From an uncultured Roseateles sp. (GTDB taxonomy: Bacteria > Pseudomonadota > Gammaproteobacteria > Burkholderiales > Burkholderiaceae): DNA of 64,000 nucleotides. The stretch lies in contig CAMPJJ010000007.1 of NCBI GenBank assembly GCA_946886855.1, positions 25,884 through 89,883 on the forward strand, in the 5' to 3' direction. Both the position numbers and the translations under genes were made by a program. The notes beneath the pieces were generated by a model. The model saw nothing but the letters and a program-made list of their open reading frames with translations. It was not told where the DNA came from and made no database searches. Positions 36,462 through 46,000 of this stretch are shown piece by piece (the stretch's first letter is position 1; each line of letters starts with the position of its first letter).

Positions 36462-37217
36462 ATGTGCCAGCTGATGGGCATGAATGCCCGCCGACCGACC
36501 GATGTGATGTTCAGCTTCGCCGGGCTGGCGACGCGGGCGCACGAGCACAAGGACGGCTTCGGCATCGCGTTCTTCGAAGGCCGCGGGCTGCGGCACTTCG
36601 TCGACCACCACAGCGCGCGGGTGTCGCCGCTGGCGGAGCTGGTCAAGACCTACCCGATCCGCAGCGACGTCGTCATCGCGCACATCCGCAAGGCGACGCA
36701 GGGCGTCGTGTCCCTGGAGAACACCCATCCGTTCGTGCGCGAGCTGTGGGGCCGCTACTGGGTGTTCGCCCACAACGGCGACCTCAAGGGCTTCGCGCCG
36801 CGGCTGCATGCGGCCTTCAAGCCGGTGGGGCAGACCGACAGCGAGCAGGCCTTCTGCTGGCTGATGCAGGAACTGGCCAAGGCGCATGCCGACATGCCGG
36901 CGATCGAGGAACTGAACCACACGCTGCGCGAACTGCTGCCGCAGCTCAATGGTCATGGCACCTTCAACATGCTGCTCTCCAACGGCCAGGCGCTGTGGGC
37001 GCACGGCTCGACCAAGCTGCACTACCTGCTGCGCCAGCCGCCCTTCGGCCACGTCACGCTGCAGGACGAGGATGTCAGCGTCGACCTGGCCGCCAAGACC
37101 ACCGAGGACGACCGCATCGCCATCGTCGCCACCGAGCCGCTGACGCGCGGTGAAGCCTGGATCCCGATCGACCCCGGCACGCTGAAGGTCTTCGTCGGCG
37201 GCGAGCCACTCTGCTGA
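36462..37217 (+). CDS. class II glutamine amidotransferase, YafJ-like
   Basis: The 251-residue protein starts MCQLMGMNARRPTDVMFSF, so Cys2 becomes the N-terminal nucleophile after Met removal, as in Ntn-type glutaminases. It keeps HKDGFGIAFFEG, VIAHIRKATQG and FAHNGDLKGF with the Asn-Gly of the oxyanion region. Stand-alone members like YafJ hydrolyse glutamine or related amides and lack a synthase domain; the acceptor is unknown. GGAGAG lies about 8 nt upstream of the ATG. TAGGAT at 36424-36429 may be its -10 element. Confidence 0.9.
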   Translation: MCQLMGMNARRPTDVMFSFAGLATRAHEHKDGFGIAFFEGRGLRHFVDHHSARVSPLAELVKTYPIRSDVVIAHIRKATQGVVSLENTHPFVRELWGRYWVFAHNGDLKGFAPRLHAAFKPVGQTDSEQAFCWLMQELAKAHADMPAIEELNHTLRELLPQLNGHGTFNMLLSNGQALWAHGSTKLHYLLRQPPFGHVTLQDEDVSVDLAAKTTEDDRIAIVATEPLTRGEAWIPIDPGTLKVFVGGEPLC

Positions 37218-37313
37218 TGGCCGCCACGGCGTCTGCTCGGTCGTCGCAGCCGGCCAGCCGTCGCTGCCGACCGCCATTCGCCGCATCCGGAGGCGGTCGA
37301 CGGCCCCCTGGCC

Positions 37314-37319
37314 TAGACT
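37314..37319 (+). promoter_or_regulatory. -10-like element immediately before the histidine kinase gene
   Basis: TAGACT ends 6 nt before ATG 37326, and no Shine-Dalgarno sequence is present. This geometry would give a leaderless transcript. No clear -35 is visible. Confidence 0.3.
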
Positions 37320-37325
37320 CGTCGC

Positions 37326-38522
37326 ATGACTTCGCCCAGCGCTCCCGCCGACGCGGTCCCCCAGGTCCAGCCGCCGGCCGCTGCCGGCACGGCGGCCTCG
37401 CCATCGCCGGCGACCTCCCCAGCCGCGTCGACGGCCTCATCGGCCGATGCCGGCACCGTCCAGGTCGACTGGACCCAGTGGCTTTTCCCCGGCCCGCGGC
37501 GCACGTTCAGCGAGGCGGAGATTGAGCGCTCCGGCCTGAAGCGTTGGTCCAGCGCCATCGACAGCTACGTGATGAGCAACGTGCTGGTGCTGGGGCTGGT
37601 CTTCTACACGATGCTGCCGCGCCATCTGGCGCATGTGATCCTCATCGGCGGCCTGGCGATGGCGTCCGTGGGACTGGCCGTCGCGCGCTGGTTGTGGCGC
37701 CAGCCGACCCGCACCCGCTTCAACGGCGCGACGCTCGCGCTGAGCGTGCTGATGGTGCTGTTCACGCTGGGCATGACGAAGGCGGGCTTCCGGGAAGAGG
37801 CCCGCGACCTGCTGCCCTTCGTCGCGGGCGGGATGACGCTGACGGTGTCATCGTGGTGGTTCCTGACGCTGTACCGGACGCAGCAGCTGGGCGCGCGGCT
37901 GGCCGAGCTCGACGCGCAGGAGGAGCGCATCGCGATGGCGCAGCGGCTGGCGACGGCGCAGATCCAGCCGCATTTCCTCTTCAACACGCTGGCGTCGCTG
38001 CAGCACTGGGTCGACACGCGCGACGACCGCGCCGGGCCGATGCTGCGCTCGCTGACGCGCTACCTGCGGGCGACGCTGCCGATGTTCGAGCAGGACCGGC
38101 TGCCGCTGGAGCAGGAGCTCCAGATCGTACGCAGCTACCTGGACATCATGCAGGCGCGGCTGGGGCAGCGGCTGAGCTGGTCGCTGGACACGGACGAGAC
38201 GTCGCAGGCCGCGATCGCCGCCGCCAGCCTGCCGCCGGGCACGCTGCTGACGCTGGCGGAAAACGCGATCACGCACGGGATCGAGCCCAGCCTGCGCGGC
38301 GGGCACATCGCGGTACGGGTCAGAGCGATGGCCGGCCGCCTGCGCATGGAAGTGCAGGACGGCGGCCAGGGCCTGCCGGCCGGCGCCTGCGAGGGCCTCG
38401 GCCTGGCCAACACGCGGGAGCGGCTCAAGGCGCAGTTCGGCGCCGGCGCCGCGCTGGGCCTGGAGCCGGGCTCGGCGGAGGCGCCGGGATGCCTCGCCTG
38501 GGTCGAGGTGCCGGCGGCCTGA
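37326..38522 (+). CDS. LytS/AlgZ-type membrane sensor histidine kinase
   Basis: The protein has 398 residues: an Ala/Pro/Ser-rich cytoplasmic start (1-45), four transmembrane helices between about 80 and 182, then a His_kinase domain with the phosphoacceptor motif AQIQPHFLFNTLASLQHW (His216) and the ATP-binding AENAITHGIEP plus GGQGLPAG. It should phosphorylate the LytTR response regulator 61 bp downstream. There is no periplasmic sensor domain, so it probably senses in the membrane. The start has no RBS, and TAGACT lies just upstream. Confidence 0.9.
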   Translation: MTSPSAPADAVPQVQPPAAAGTAASPSPATSPAASTASSADAGTVQVDWTQWLFPGPRRTFSEAEIERSGLKRWSSAIDSYVMSNVLVLGLVFYTMLPRHLAHVILIGGLAMASVGLAVARWLWRQPTRTRFNGATLALSVLMVLFTLGMTKAGFREEARDLLPFVAGGMTLTVSSWWFLTLYRTQQLGARLAELDAQEERIAMAQRLATAQIQPHFLFNTLASLQHWVDTRDDRAGPMLRSLTRYLRATLPMFEQDRLPLEQELQIVRSYLDIMQARLGQRLSWSLDTDETSQAAIAAASLPPGTLLTLAENAITHGIEPSLRGGHIAVRVRAMAGRLRMEVQDGGQGLPAGACEGLGLANTRERLKAQFGAGAALGLEPGSAEAPGCLAWVEVPAA

Positions 38523-38527
38523 AGCGC

Positions 38528-38554
38528 GCATCGGCCGCATCGGCCGCATCGGCC
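38528..38554. repeat. 9-nt tandem repeat between kinase and regulator genes
   Basis: Three perfect copies of GCATCGGCC sit in the 61-bp gap between the stop of the kinase and the start of the response regulator. Confidence 0.85.
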
Positions 38555-38583
38555 GGATCGATCACATCGGGGAGAGAACACGC

Positions 38584-39405
38584 ATGACAACGAAGATCCG
38601 CACCCTGATCGCGGACGATGAAGAGGGGCCGCGCGAGCAGTTGCGCGCCGCGTTGGCGCGCCTGGCGCCGGAGATCGAGATCGTGGCGGCCAGCGTCAAC
38701 GGCTGCGACGCCTGGGACGACTGCCTCGAACACGAGCCGCAGCTCTGCTTCCTGGACATCCGCATGCCGGGCATGTCCGGCCTGGAGGTCGGGCAACGCC
38801 TGTCGCAGCTCGCGGAGCCGCCCCAGGTCGTGTTCGTCACGGCCTATGGCGATCACGCGCTGTCGGCCTTCGAGGCGGGCGCGGTCGACTACGTGTTGAA
38901 GCCGGTCGAGGATGCAAGGCTGGAGCAATGCCTCCAGCGGCTGCGGCAGCGTCAGGCGCAGGACAGCGGAGCGGAGGACGGAGCGGACAGACACGCCGGG
39001 GCGCCCGGCAGTCCGGCGGCCTCCGCGATGCCCGCGGCCACGCTGGAATTGCTGCGCCAGCTGCTCCCCGCGCAGCGACCGACGATGCGCCCGATCCAGG
39101 CCAGCCAGGGTCGCGAGATCCAGCTGATCGCCCCCGACGACATCCTGTTCTTCCAGAGCGACAGCCGCTACACCCGCGTCGTGCATCGCGACGGCGAGGC
39201 CTGGATCCGCACCGCGCTCAAGGAGTTGCTCAGCGACCTCGATCCGGGCGTGTTCTGGCAGGTGCACCGCTCGGTGCTGGTCAACAGCCGCTTCATCACG
39301 AGCGCCACCCGCGTCGACGAGAACACGATGCAGCTCTCGCTGAAGGGCTGCGCGGAGAAGCTGCCGGTATCGCGGCAGTTCCAAGGCCTGTTCAAGGGTC
39401 AGTGA
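38584..39405 (+). CDS. LytTR-family response regulator, AlgR-like
   Basis: The 273-residue protein has a receiver domain with the acidic pair Asp11-Asp12, phosphoacceptor Asp58 in CFLDIRMPGMSG, Thr86 and Lys106 (VLKPVED). A variable linker (about 125-165) rich in Ala, Gly and Asp leads to a C-terminal LytTR DNA-binding domain (about 168-270), with RYTRVVHRDGEAWIRTALKEL and FWQVHRSVLVNSRFI. It should be activated by the kinase upstream. The TGA shares one base with the ATG of the next gene (TGATG). Target promoters are unknown. Confidence 0.92.
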   Translation: MTTKIRTLIADDEEGPREQLRAALARLAPEIEIVAASVNGCDAWDDCLEHEPQLCFLDIRMPGMSGLEVGQRLSQLAEPPQVVFVTAYGDHALSAFEAGAVDYVLKPVEDARLEQCLQRLRQRQAQDSGAEDGADRHAGAPGSPAASAMPAATLELLRQLLPAQRPTMRPIQASQGREIQLIAPDDILFFQSDSRYTRVVHRDGEAWIRTALKELLSDLDPGVFWQVHRSVLVNSRFITSATRVDENTMQLSLKGCAEKLPVSRQFQGLFKGQ

Positions 39406-41534
39406 TGCGGATCCGCTGCCCGCGAAGACGCATTCAGGCAGCGGCGCTGGCTGCCGTTGCCGCTGCGGTGTCGTTGCTCACGGTCGGCGCTGCACAGGCG
39501 CGCGTGACACGCATCGTCGTCGACGAGGTCACGCCGCTGACCGGAGCACAGCGCGGCTACGAGCAGCTCCGCGGCCGCGCGTTCGGCGAGCTCGATCCGA
39601 AGGACAGCCACAACGCGGTGATCACGGATCTGACGCTTGGCGCCGAGGCCGACGGCCTCGTCCGCTATGAGACGAACTGGGTGATCACCCGGCCGGTCGA
39701 CCGCGCGCGCGCCAGCGGCTTCCTGTGGCACGACGTGCCCAACCGCGGCGGCGAGGTGCGCCTGCAATCCGGCGAGTTCGCGGCGGGCGACATCGGCCTG
39801 CGCAGCGGCTGGCAGGCCGACAACGCGGGCAACACCGGCGTGCCGCGCACGCGGCCCGAGGCGGCTGTCAACCACTACGTCCGCGTGCCCATCGCGCGCG
39901 TCGACGGCAAGCCGGTGACCGGCCCGGTGATGGCGCGCATCGTCAATCGCAGCGGACCGGACTCGCAGCCGCTGATGGTGCAGGGCAATCCGATGCCTTA
40001 CCTGCCGGTCTCGTTGGACACGACCCGCGCAGCCTTGACGGTCCACACCAAGGAAACCGTCGACGGCCGCATCACGACGGCCGGCACTGTCGATCCGAAG
40101 GATTGGGCTTTCGCCCGCTGCGACCGCGGACAGCCCTTCCCCGGCGCGCCCATCGACATCGATCCGTCGCACGCGCCGTCCAACCTGCCGATCCATGTCT
40201 GCCTGCGCGGCGGTTTCGACGCGGACAAGGTCTATCAGCTCGTCTATACGGCGGGCAACGCCTACGTGCTCGGCGTCGGCATGGCCGCGTTCCGCGACGT
40301 CGGCGCGTTCTTCCGGTACGCGAAAGCCGATGACACCGGCACGCCCAATCCCATCGCCGGCCAAGTGCGCGGCAGCGCGATCCGGGGCGTCTCGCAATCG
40401 GGGAACATGGTCCGGCAGTTCCTGTTCATGGGTTTGAACCAGGACGAGGCCGACCGCCAGGTCCACGACGGCGCCTGGGCCATCATCGCGGGCCGCCGCG
40501 TCGCGGCGAATGCGCGCTGGGCTCAGCCGGACGGCGTGCTGGAACTCTTCCAGATGGGCAGCGAAGGCCCGCAGTGGTGGGTCGACTGGGCCGACAAGGC
40601 GCGAGGCCTGCCCGCGAAGGGATTGCTGACCCGCTGCACCGCGAGCAGGACCTGCCCCAAGGTGTTCGAGCACTTCGGTGCCGCCGAGGTCTATGCGCTG
40701 AAGCTGTCGCTGGCGTGGGTGGGATCTTCGGCGGACGTCGACATCCCGCTCGCGCCGAACGTGCGTCGCTACTACGTCGCCGGCAGCCCGCATGGCGGCG
40801 GCCCGGGCGGGTTCCGACACGAGGCGGAGCGCACGTCGTTCAGTTGTCCCGGCAACAATTTCGGGCAGGCGACGCTCGCGCCGAATCCGCTGCCGCACCG
40901 CGAACTGAGCAACGTGCTCAGCGCAGCGATGCGCGATTGGGTGCTGAAGGGCACGTCCCCGCCGCCGAGTCGCTATCCGACGCTGGCGCGTCGCGAACTC
41001 GTCGATCCGACGCGTGAGGCGATGGGCTTCCCACGCGGCGTGCCGGGCGTTCCGGAGCGCGTGTTCCTGCCGGAGAACTTCGTCTTCCCGGTGTTCGATT
41101 ACGACTGGGGGCCAGGTTTTGACCGCCTCGAAGCTTCGGGCGTGCCGGATCAGATCCCGCCGAAGATCAGGCGCGTGCTGCCGGCGAAGGTCCCGCGCGT
41201 GGACAGCGACGGCAACGAGATCGGCGGCGTGCCGACCGTGCTGTCGATGGCGCCGCTGGGCACCTACCTCGGCTGGAACATCACCGCCGACGGCATCCAC
41301 GCCGGGCAGGTCTGCAACTACGCCGGCGGCTATGTGCCGTTCGCGCGGACGCGCGCGGAGCGCGAGGCCAGCGGAGATCCGCGTCGCTCACTGGAGGAGC
41401 GCTACAAGGACCGCGAGGGGTACCTTGCAGCAGTCCGGAGCGCTGCCGATCGCGCGGTGCAGCAGGGCTTCCTGCTGCCGGAGGACCGGGCAAGGCTTCT
41501 TGAAGAGGCAGCATCGAGTGACGTGCTGAGATAG
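39405..41534 (+). CDS. secreted alpha/beta-hydrolase-domain protein (Abhydrolase_10 type)
   Basis: The 709-residue precursor has a basic start and signal peptide (1-33, cleaved near GAAQA), then the family-typical ARVTRIVVDEVTPLTG, YEQLRGRAFGELDPKDSHNAVITDL and a later IRGVSQSGNMVRQFLFMGLNQDE, whose GVSQSG looks like a nucleophile elbow (Ser). GSPHGGGPGG occurs near residue 465. Substrates of this family are unknown. The start codon overlaps the response-regulator stop (TGATG), so its translation is coupled to the two-component system. Codons here are less G/C-biased than those of its neighbours. Confidence 0.82.
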   Translation: MRIRCPRRRIQAAALAAVAAAVSLLTVGAAQARVTRIVVDEVTPLTGAQRGYEQLRGRAFGELDPKDSHNAVITDLTLGAEADGLVRYETNWVITRPVDRARASGFLWHDVPNRGGEVRLQSGEFAAGDIGLRSGWQADNAGNTGVPRTRPEAAVNHYVRVPIARVDGKPVTGPVMARIVNRSGPDSQPLMVQGNPMPYLPVSLDTTRAALTVHTKETVDGRITTAGTVDPKDWAFARCDRGQPFPGAPIDIDPSHAPSNLPIHVCLRGGFDADKVYQLVYTAGNAYVLGVGMAAFRDVGAFFRYAKADDTGTPNPIAGQVRGSAIRGVSQSGNMVRQFLFMGLNQDEADRQVHDGAWAIIAGRRVAANARWAQPDGVLELFQMGSEGPQWWVDWADKARGLPAKGLLTRCTASRTCPKVFEHFGAAEVYALKLSLAWVGSSADVDIPLAPNVRRYYVAGSPHGGGPGGFRHEAERTSFSCPGNNFGQATLAPNPLPHRELSNVLSAAMRDWVLKGTSPPPSRYPTLARRELVDPTREAMGFPRGVPGVPERVFLPENFVFPVFDYDWGPGFDRLEASGVPDQIPPKIRRVLPAKVPRVDSDGNEIGGVPTVLSMAPLGTYLGWNITADGIHAGQVCNYAGGYVPFARTRAEREASGDPRRSLEERYKDREGYLAAVRSAADRAVQQGFLLPEDRARLLEEAASSDVLR

Positions 41535-41547
41535 CCCTCACCCCCCG

Positions 41548-41572
41548 CCCTCTCCCGCAGTGCGGGAGAGGG
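41548..41572. terminator. palindrome between convergent hydrolase and efflux genes
   Basis: The perfect 11-bp stem CCCTCTCCCGC / GCGGGAGAGGG has a 3-nt loop and no T-run. I recall similar CCCTCTCCCGC palindromes between convergent genes in many Burkholderiales, so it may be a dispersed element serving as a terminator. Confidence 0.65.
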
Positions 41573-41614
41573 AGCCTCAGGAGACCGAGCGCCTGGCGAA
41601 GAGGTCGGACCCGT

Positions 41615-43054
41615 TCAGCGCATCGCCGTTGCTGGCGGCGCCTCGGCATCGATCCCGCCCGCCAGCGCCTTGTAGACGCCGACCAGCGAGGTCGCTGCCG
41701 CCGTCTGCGATTGCGCCAGCTGGTTGCGCGCGGTCAGCAGTTCACGCTCGGCGTCCAGGACGGCGAGGAAGTCGCTGATGCCGACCTTGAAGCGCTCACG
41801 CGCGATGTTGGCCGCACGCTCCGCCGAGACCGCCGCATCGAACAGCGCCTGCGCCTGCTGCTGGCTGCGGTTGTAGGTCACCAGCGCGCCTTCGGTCTCC
41901 TCCAGCGCCGCGAGCACGGTGCGCTCGTAGCTGATGAAGGCCGCCTCGTTGCGGGCGTCCGCCGCCGCGATCTGCGCGCGGATGCGGCCGAAGTCGATCA
42001 GGTTCCACACCAGCTGCGCGCCGAGGTTGTAGGCGTACGCCGGACCATCGCCCAGGTCGCCGATGCGCGACGCGTTCTGGCCGATCGTGCCGCCCAGCGT
42101 GATCCGCGGGAACATCGACGAGCGCGCCACGCCGACGCGCGCCGCGGCCGCGGCCGCCTGCGCTTCGGCTGCGCGGACGTCCGGACGACGACGCAGCAGA
42201 TCCTCCGGCGTGCCGATGCGGTCCAGCGCGATCGTCTTCAGACCCGGCAGCGGCTTGACGTCGGCCAGCTCCACGTCGAGCGCCGTCGGCGGTTGGCCCG
42301 TCAGCACCGCCAGGCGGTAGCGCGTGCGCGCCAGCGCCATCTCCAGCGAAGGAATCGTGGCCGCGGTGCTCTGCACCAGCGCGCGGGCGCGCTCGGTGTC
42401 GAAGCCGGTGCCGCGGCCCGCTTCCTGGCGACCCGCCACCAGCTTCAGCGCGCCCTGCTGCGTCTCCAGCGATTGCTGGGCCACGCGCAGCTGCTCCTGC
42501 AGGCCGCGCAGCTCGAAGTAGTTGCGCGCCACTTCCGCCGCGACGCTGACCTGCGCCGAACGCAGGCCCGCTTCGCCCGCCAGCAGCTCGGCCGCGGTGG
42601 CACGGCGCTCGTCGGACAGGCGGCCGAACAGGTCCGCCTCCCAGCGCACGTCGAAGCCGACCGAGAACGCGTTGCTGCTCTGCGGATTGCCCTGGTAGTC
42701 CGGCGCGCGGGCGCGGCCGGCGCCGGCCGTCAGGTCGACGGTCGGGAACAGCTGCGCATCGGCGAAACGCGACAGCGCCCGGGCCTCGCGCAGGTTGGCC
42801 GACGCGATGCGCAGGTCCGTGTTGGCCTGCAGCGCGCGGTTCACCAGCGAGTCCAGCCCGCTGTCGTTGAAGCCCTGCCAGAAGCGACCCACCGGCGCCT
42901 GCGCCAGGGTGGCGCTGTCGCCCTGCGGCGCGTTGGCGAAGCCATTCGCCAGAGGCACTTCAGACTTCTTCGGCGCCGGGGCTGTCGAGCAGCCCGTGAG
43001 CGCCACCGTGGCGGCCGCCGCGGCGGCCATCAGAGAGACTCGGAAGAACATCAT
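41615..43054 (-). CDS. RND efflux outer-membrane lipoprotein (OprM/NodT family)
   Basis: This 479-residue TolC-like outer-membrane channel closes the tripartite pump. A lipobox LTGC (Cys22) follows a short signal. Two duplicated OEP domains are seen, with family motifs FADAQLFPTVDLTAG, SVGFDVRWEADLFGRLSDERR, LRRRPDVRAAEAQAAAAAARVGVA and LGAQLVWNLIDFGRI. Its start ATG 43054 overlaps the RND gene stop by 4 bp (ATGA) and is preceded by AGGGGGG. The protein starts MMFFRVSL; either Met could be used. Confidence 0.92.
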   Translation of the reverse strand: MMFFRVSLMAAAAAATVALTGCSTAPAPKKSEVPLANGFANAPQGDSATLAQAPVGRFWQGFNDSGLDSLVNRALQANTDLRIASANLREARALSRFADAQLFPTVDLTAGAGRARAPDYQGNPQSSNAFSVGFDVRWEADLFGRLSDERRATAAELLAGEAGLRSAQVSVAAEVARNYFELRGLQEQLRVAQQSLETQQGALKLVAGRQEAGRGTGFDTERARALVQSTAATIPSLEMALARTRYRLAVLTGQPPTALDVELADVKPLPGLKTIALDRIGTPEDLLRRRPDVRAAEAQAAAAAARVGVARSSMFPRITLGGTIGQNASRIGDLGDGPAYAYNLGAQLVWNLIDFGRIRAQIAAADARNEAAFISYERTVLAALEETEGALVTYNRSQQQAQALFDAAVSAERAANIARERFKVGISDFLAVLDAERELLTARNQLAQSQTAAATSLVGVYKALAGGIDAEAPPATAMR

Positions 43055-46000
43055 GCGCCCCCCTTGGCCGGGTTGCCCTTGGGCGTATCGGCGTCGTCGA
43101 CGCCCGGATGGAACGGATGGGCGGCGGCATCGATCTGATGACGCAGCTCGACCGCATGAGCCCGCTTCTTCTCCGTGCTCTTGCGCAGCAGCGCGTAGAA
43201 CACCGGCGTCAGGAAGATGCCGAACAGCGTCACCCCGACCATGCCCGAGAACACCGCGATGCCCATCGCACGACGCATCTCGCTGCCGGCGCCTGAACCC
43301 AGGATCAGCGGGATCACGCCCGCGCAGAACGCGATCGAGGTCATCAGGATCGGGCGCAGCCGCATGCGGCAGGCGTGGATGATGGCGTCGTGCAGCGCTT
43401 CGCCGCGCTCCTCGAGTTCCTTGGCGAACTCGACGATCAGGATCGCGTTCTTGCACGCCAGCCCGACCAGCACCACCAGCGCCACCTGCGAGAAGATGTT
43501 GAGGTCCCCGGCCTGCGCGAACGGCGGGAAGTGCGACAGCCACACGCCGAAGAGCGCGGACAGGATGCACATCGGCACGATCAGGATGATGGCCAGCGGC
43601 AGCGACCAGCTTTCATACTGGGCCGCGAGGACCAGCACCACCAGCAGCACCGAGATCGCCAGCACCGCGCCCAGCGTCGGGATCGAGAAGCCGCCGACCT
43701 TGATGTCGCGGGTCAGCCGGTCCTGGTAGGTCAGCTCCGTCCACTCGTAGGTCATGCCGCGCGGCAGGTTCTTCAGGCGCTGCTCGATCTCCGCCTCAGC
43801 CTGGCCGCTGGAGAAGCCGGGCTTGGCCGCGCCGTTGATGTCCGCGCTCGGGAAGCCGTTGTAGCGCGTCACGCGCGTCGGTCCGAAGGTCGGATCGACG
43901 TTCATCAGCGCGCCCAGCGGCACCATCTCGTTCTTCTCGTTGCGCGTCTTCAGGTCGGTGATGCTGCCGGCGTTGGAACGGAAGGGCGCGTCCGCCTGCA
44001 CGATGACCTGGTAGGTCTTGCCGAAGCGGCTGAAGTCGTTGACGTACAGCGAGCCGAGGTTGATCTGCAGCGTGTCGTAGATGTCCTGCAACTTCACGCC
44101 CATCTGCTTGGCCTTCACCCGGTCGACGTGGGCGAAGAGCTGCGGGACGTTGATGTCGTAGGTCGAGTACGGCGTGCCGATGCCGCTCTTCGGGTCGCCG
44201 TAGATCGGACCCAGCGTGCCCCAGACGGCGCCGTACAGCGCCTGCTCGCCGAGGCCGGAGCGGTCCTGCACCTGCACCTTGAAGCCGCCCGCGTTGCCCA
44301 GGCCGTCCACCGCCGGCGGCGGCACGACGAACATGCGCGCGCCCTGGATCTGCTGGATCGCGCCGTTGACCTTGCCCAGGATCGCGTCCTTGGACTTGTC
44401 GGCGGAGGTCCGGTTCTCGAATTCGTCCAGGCCGAAGAACACGATGCCTTCGTTGGGCGCGGCCGAGAAGCCGGCGATCGACAGGCCCGGGAAGGCGATC
44501 GAGTCCCGGATGCCGGGCACCTTCAGCGCGATGTCGCTCATGCGCCGGATGACCTCTTCGGTGCGGTCCAGCGTGGCGCCGGCCGGCAGCTGCGCAATGC
44601 CGATCAGGTACTGCTTGTCCGGCGCCGGCACGAAGCCCGACGGGATGCGCGTGAACAGCAGGGCGGTCAGGCCCAGCAGGATCGCGTAGACGACCAGCGC
44701 GCCGCCCTTGCGCTTCAGGATGCCGGTGACGCCGCGGCTGTAGCCTTCGCTGCGGCGCTGGAAGAAGCAGTTGAACCAGTGGAAGAACCGGCCGAACAGC
44801 TTGTCCATCCCCTTCATGATCGGGTCCTTGGGCGCGTCGTGGGGACGCAGCAGCAAGGCCGCCATGGCGGGCGACAGGGTCAGCGAGTTGAACGCCGAGA
44901 TCACCGTCGAGATCGCGATCGTGACCGCGAACTGGCGATAGAACTGGCCCGACAGGCCCGGCACGAAGGTCAGCGGGATGAACACCGCGCACAGCACCAG
45001 CGCGATCGCGATGATGGGCCCGGAGACCTCCTGCATCGCCTTGATCGTCGCGGCATGCGGCGTGAGGCCGTCCTCGAGGTTGCGCTCGACGTTCTCGACG
45101 ACCACGATCGCATCGTCGACCACGATGCCGATGGCGAGCACCAGCCCGAACAGCGTCAGCGTGTTGATCGAGTAGCCCAGCAGCAGCAGGACTGCGAAGG
45201 TACCCACGATGGACACCGGCACCGCCAGCAGCGGGATGATGGACGCGCGCCAGGTCTGCAGGAAGATGATCACGACCAGCACGACCAGCAGCACGGCCTC
45301 GATCAGGGTGTGGATCACCTTCTCGATGGACGTGGCGACGAAGCGCGTCGGGTCGTAGACGATGTCGTAGCTGACGCCGGCCGGGAAGCTGGCCTTCAGG
45401 CGCTCCATCGTCGCGCGCACATCCTTGGAGATGTTCAGCGCGTTGGACTGCGGGGCCTGGAAGATGCCGATACCGACCGCTTCCTTGTTGTTCAGCAGGC
45501 TGCGCAGCGCGTAGGTGCCGGGGCCCATCTCGACGCGGCCCACGTCTCGCACGCGGACCAGGCCGCCGGTGGCGGTGTCGGTGCGGATGATGACGTCGGC
45601 GAATTCCTCCTCGGTGACGAGGCGGCCCTGCGTGTTGATCTGCAGCTGGAAGTCGGTGCCCTTGGGCGCCGGCGGGGCGCCGACGACACCGGCCGCCACC
45701 TGCGTGTTCTGTTCACGGATGGCGTTGGTGACGTCGGAGGCGGTCAGGCCGCGACCGGCCAGCTTGGCCGGATCCAGCCAGATGCGCATCGCGTAGTCGC
45801 CGGAGCCGAAGACCTGCACCGAGCCCATGCCCTGCACGCGCAGCAGCTCGTCGCGGACCTGCAGCTGCGCGTAGTTGCGCAGGTACAGCGCGTCGCGGCT
45901 GTTGTCCGGGCTGACCATGTGGACGACCATGGTCAGGTTGGGACTGGACTTCTCGGTCGTCACGCCGATCTGCCGGACGATGTCGGGCAGGCGTGGCAGC

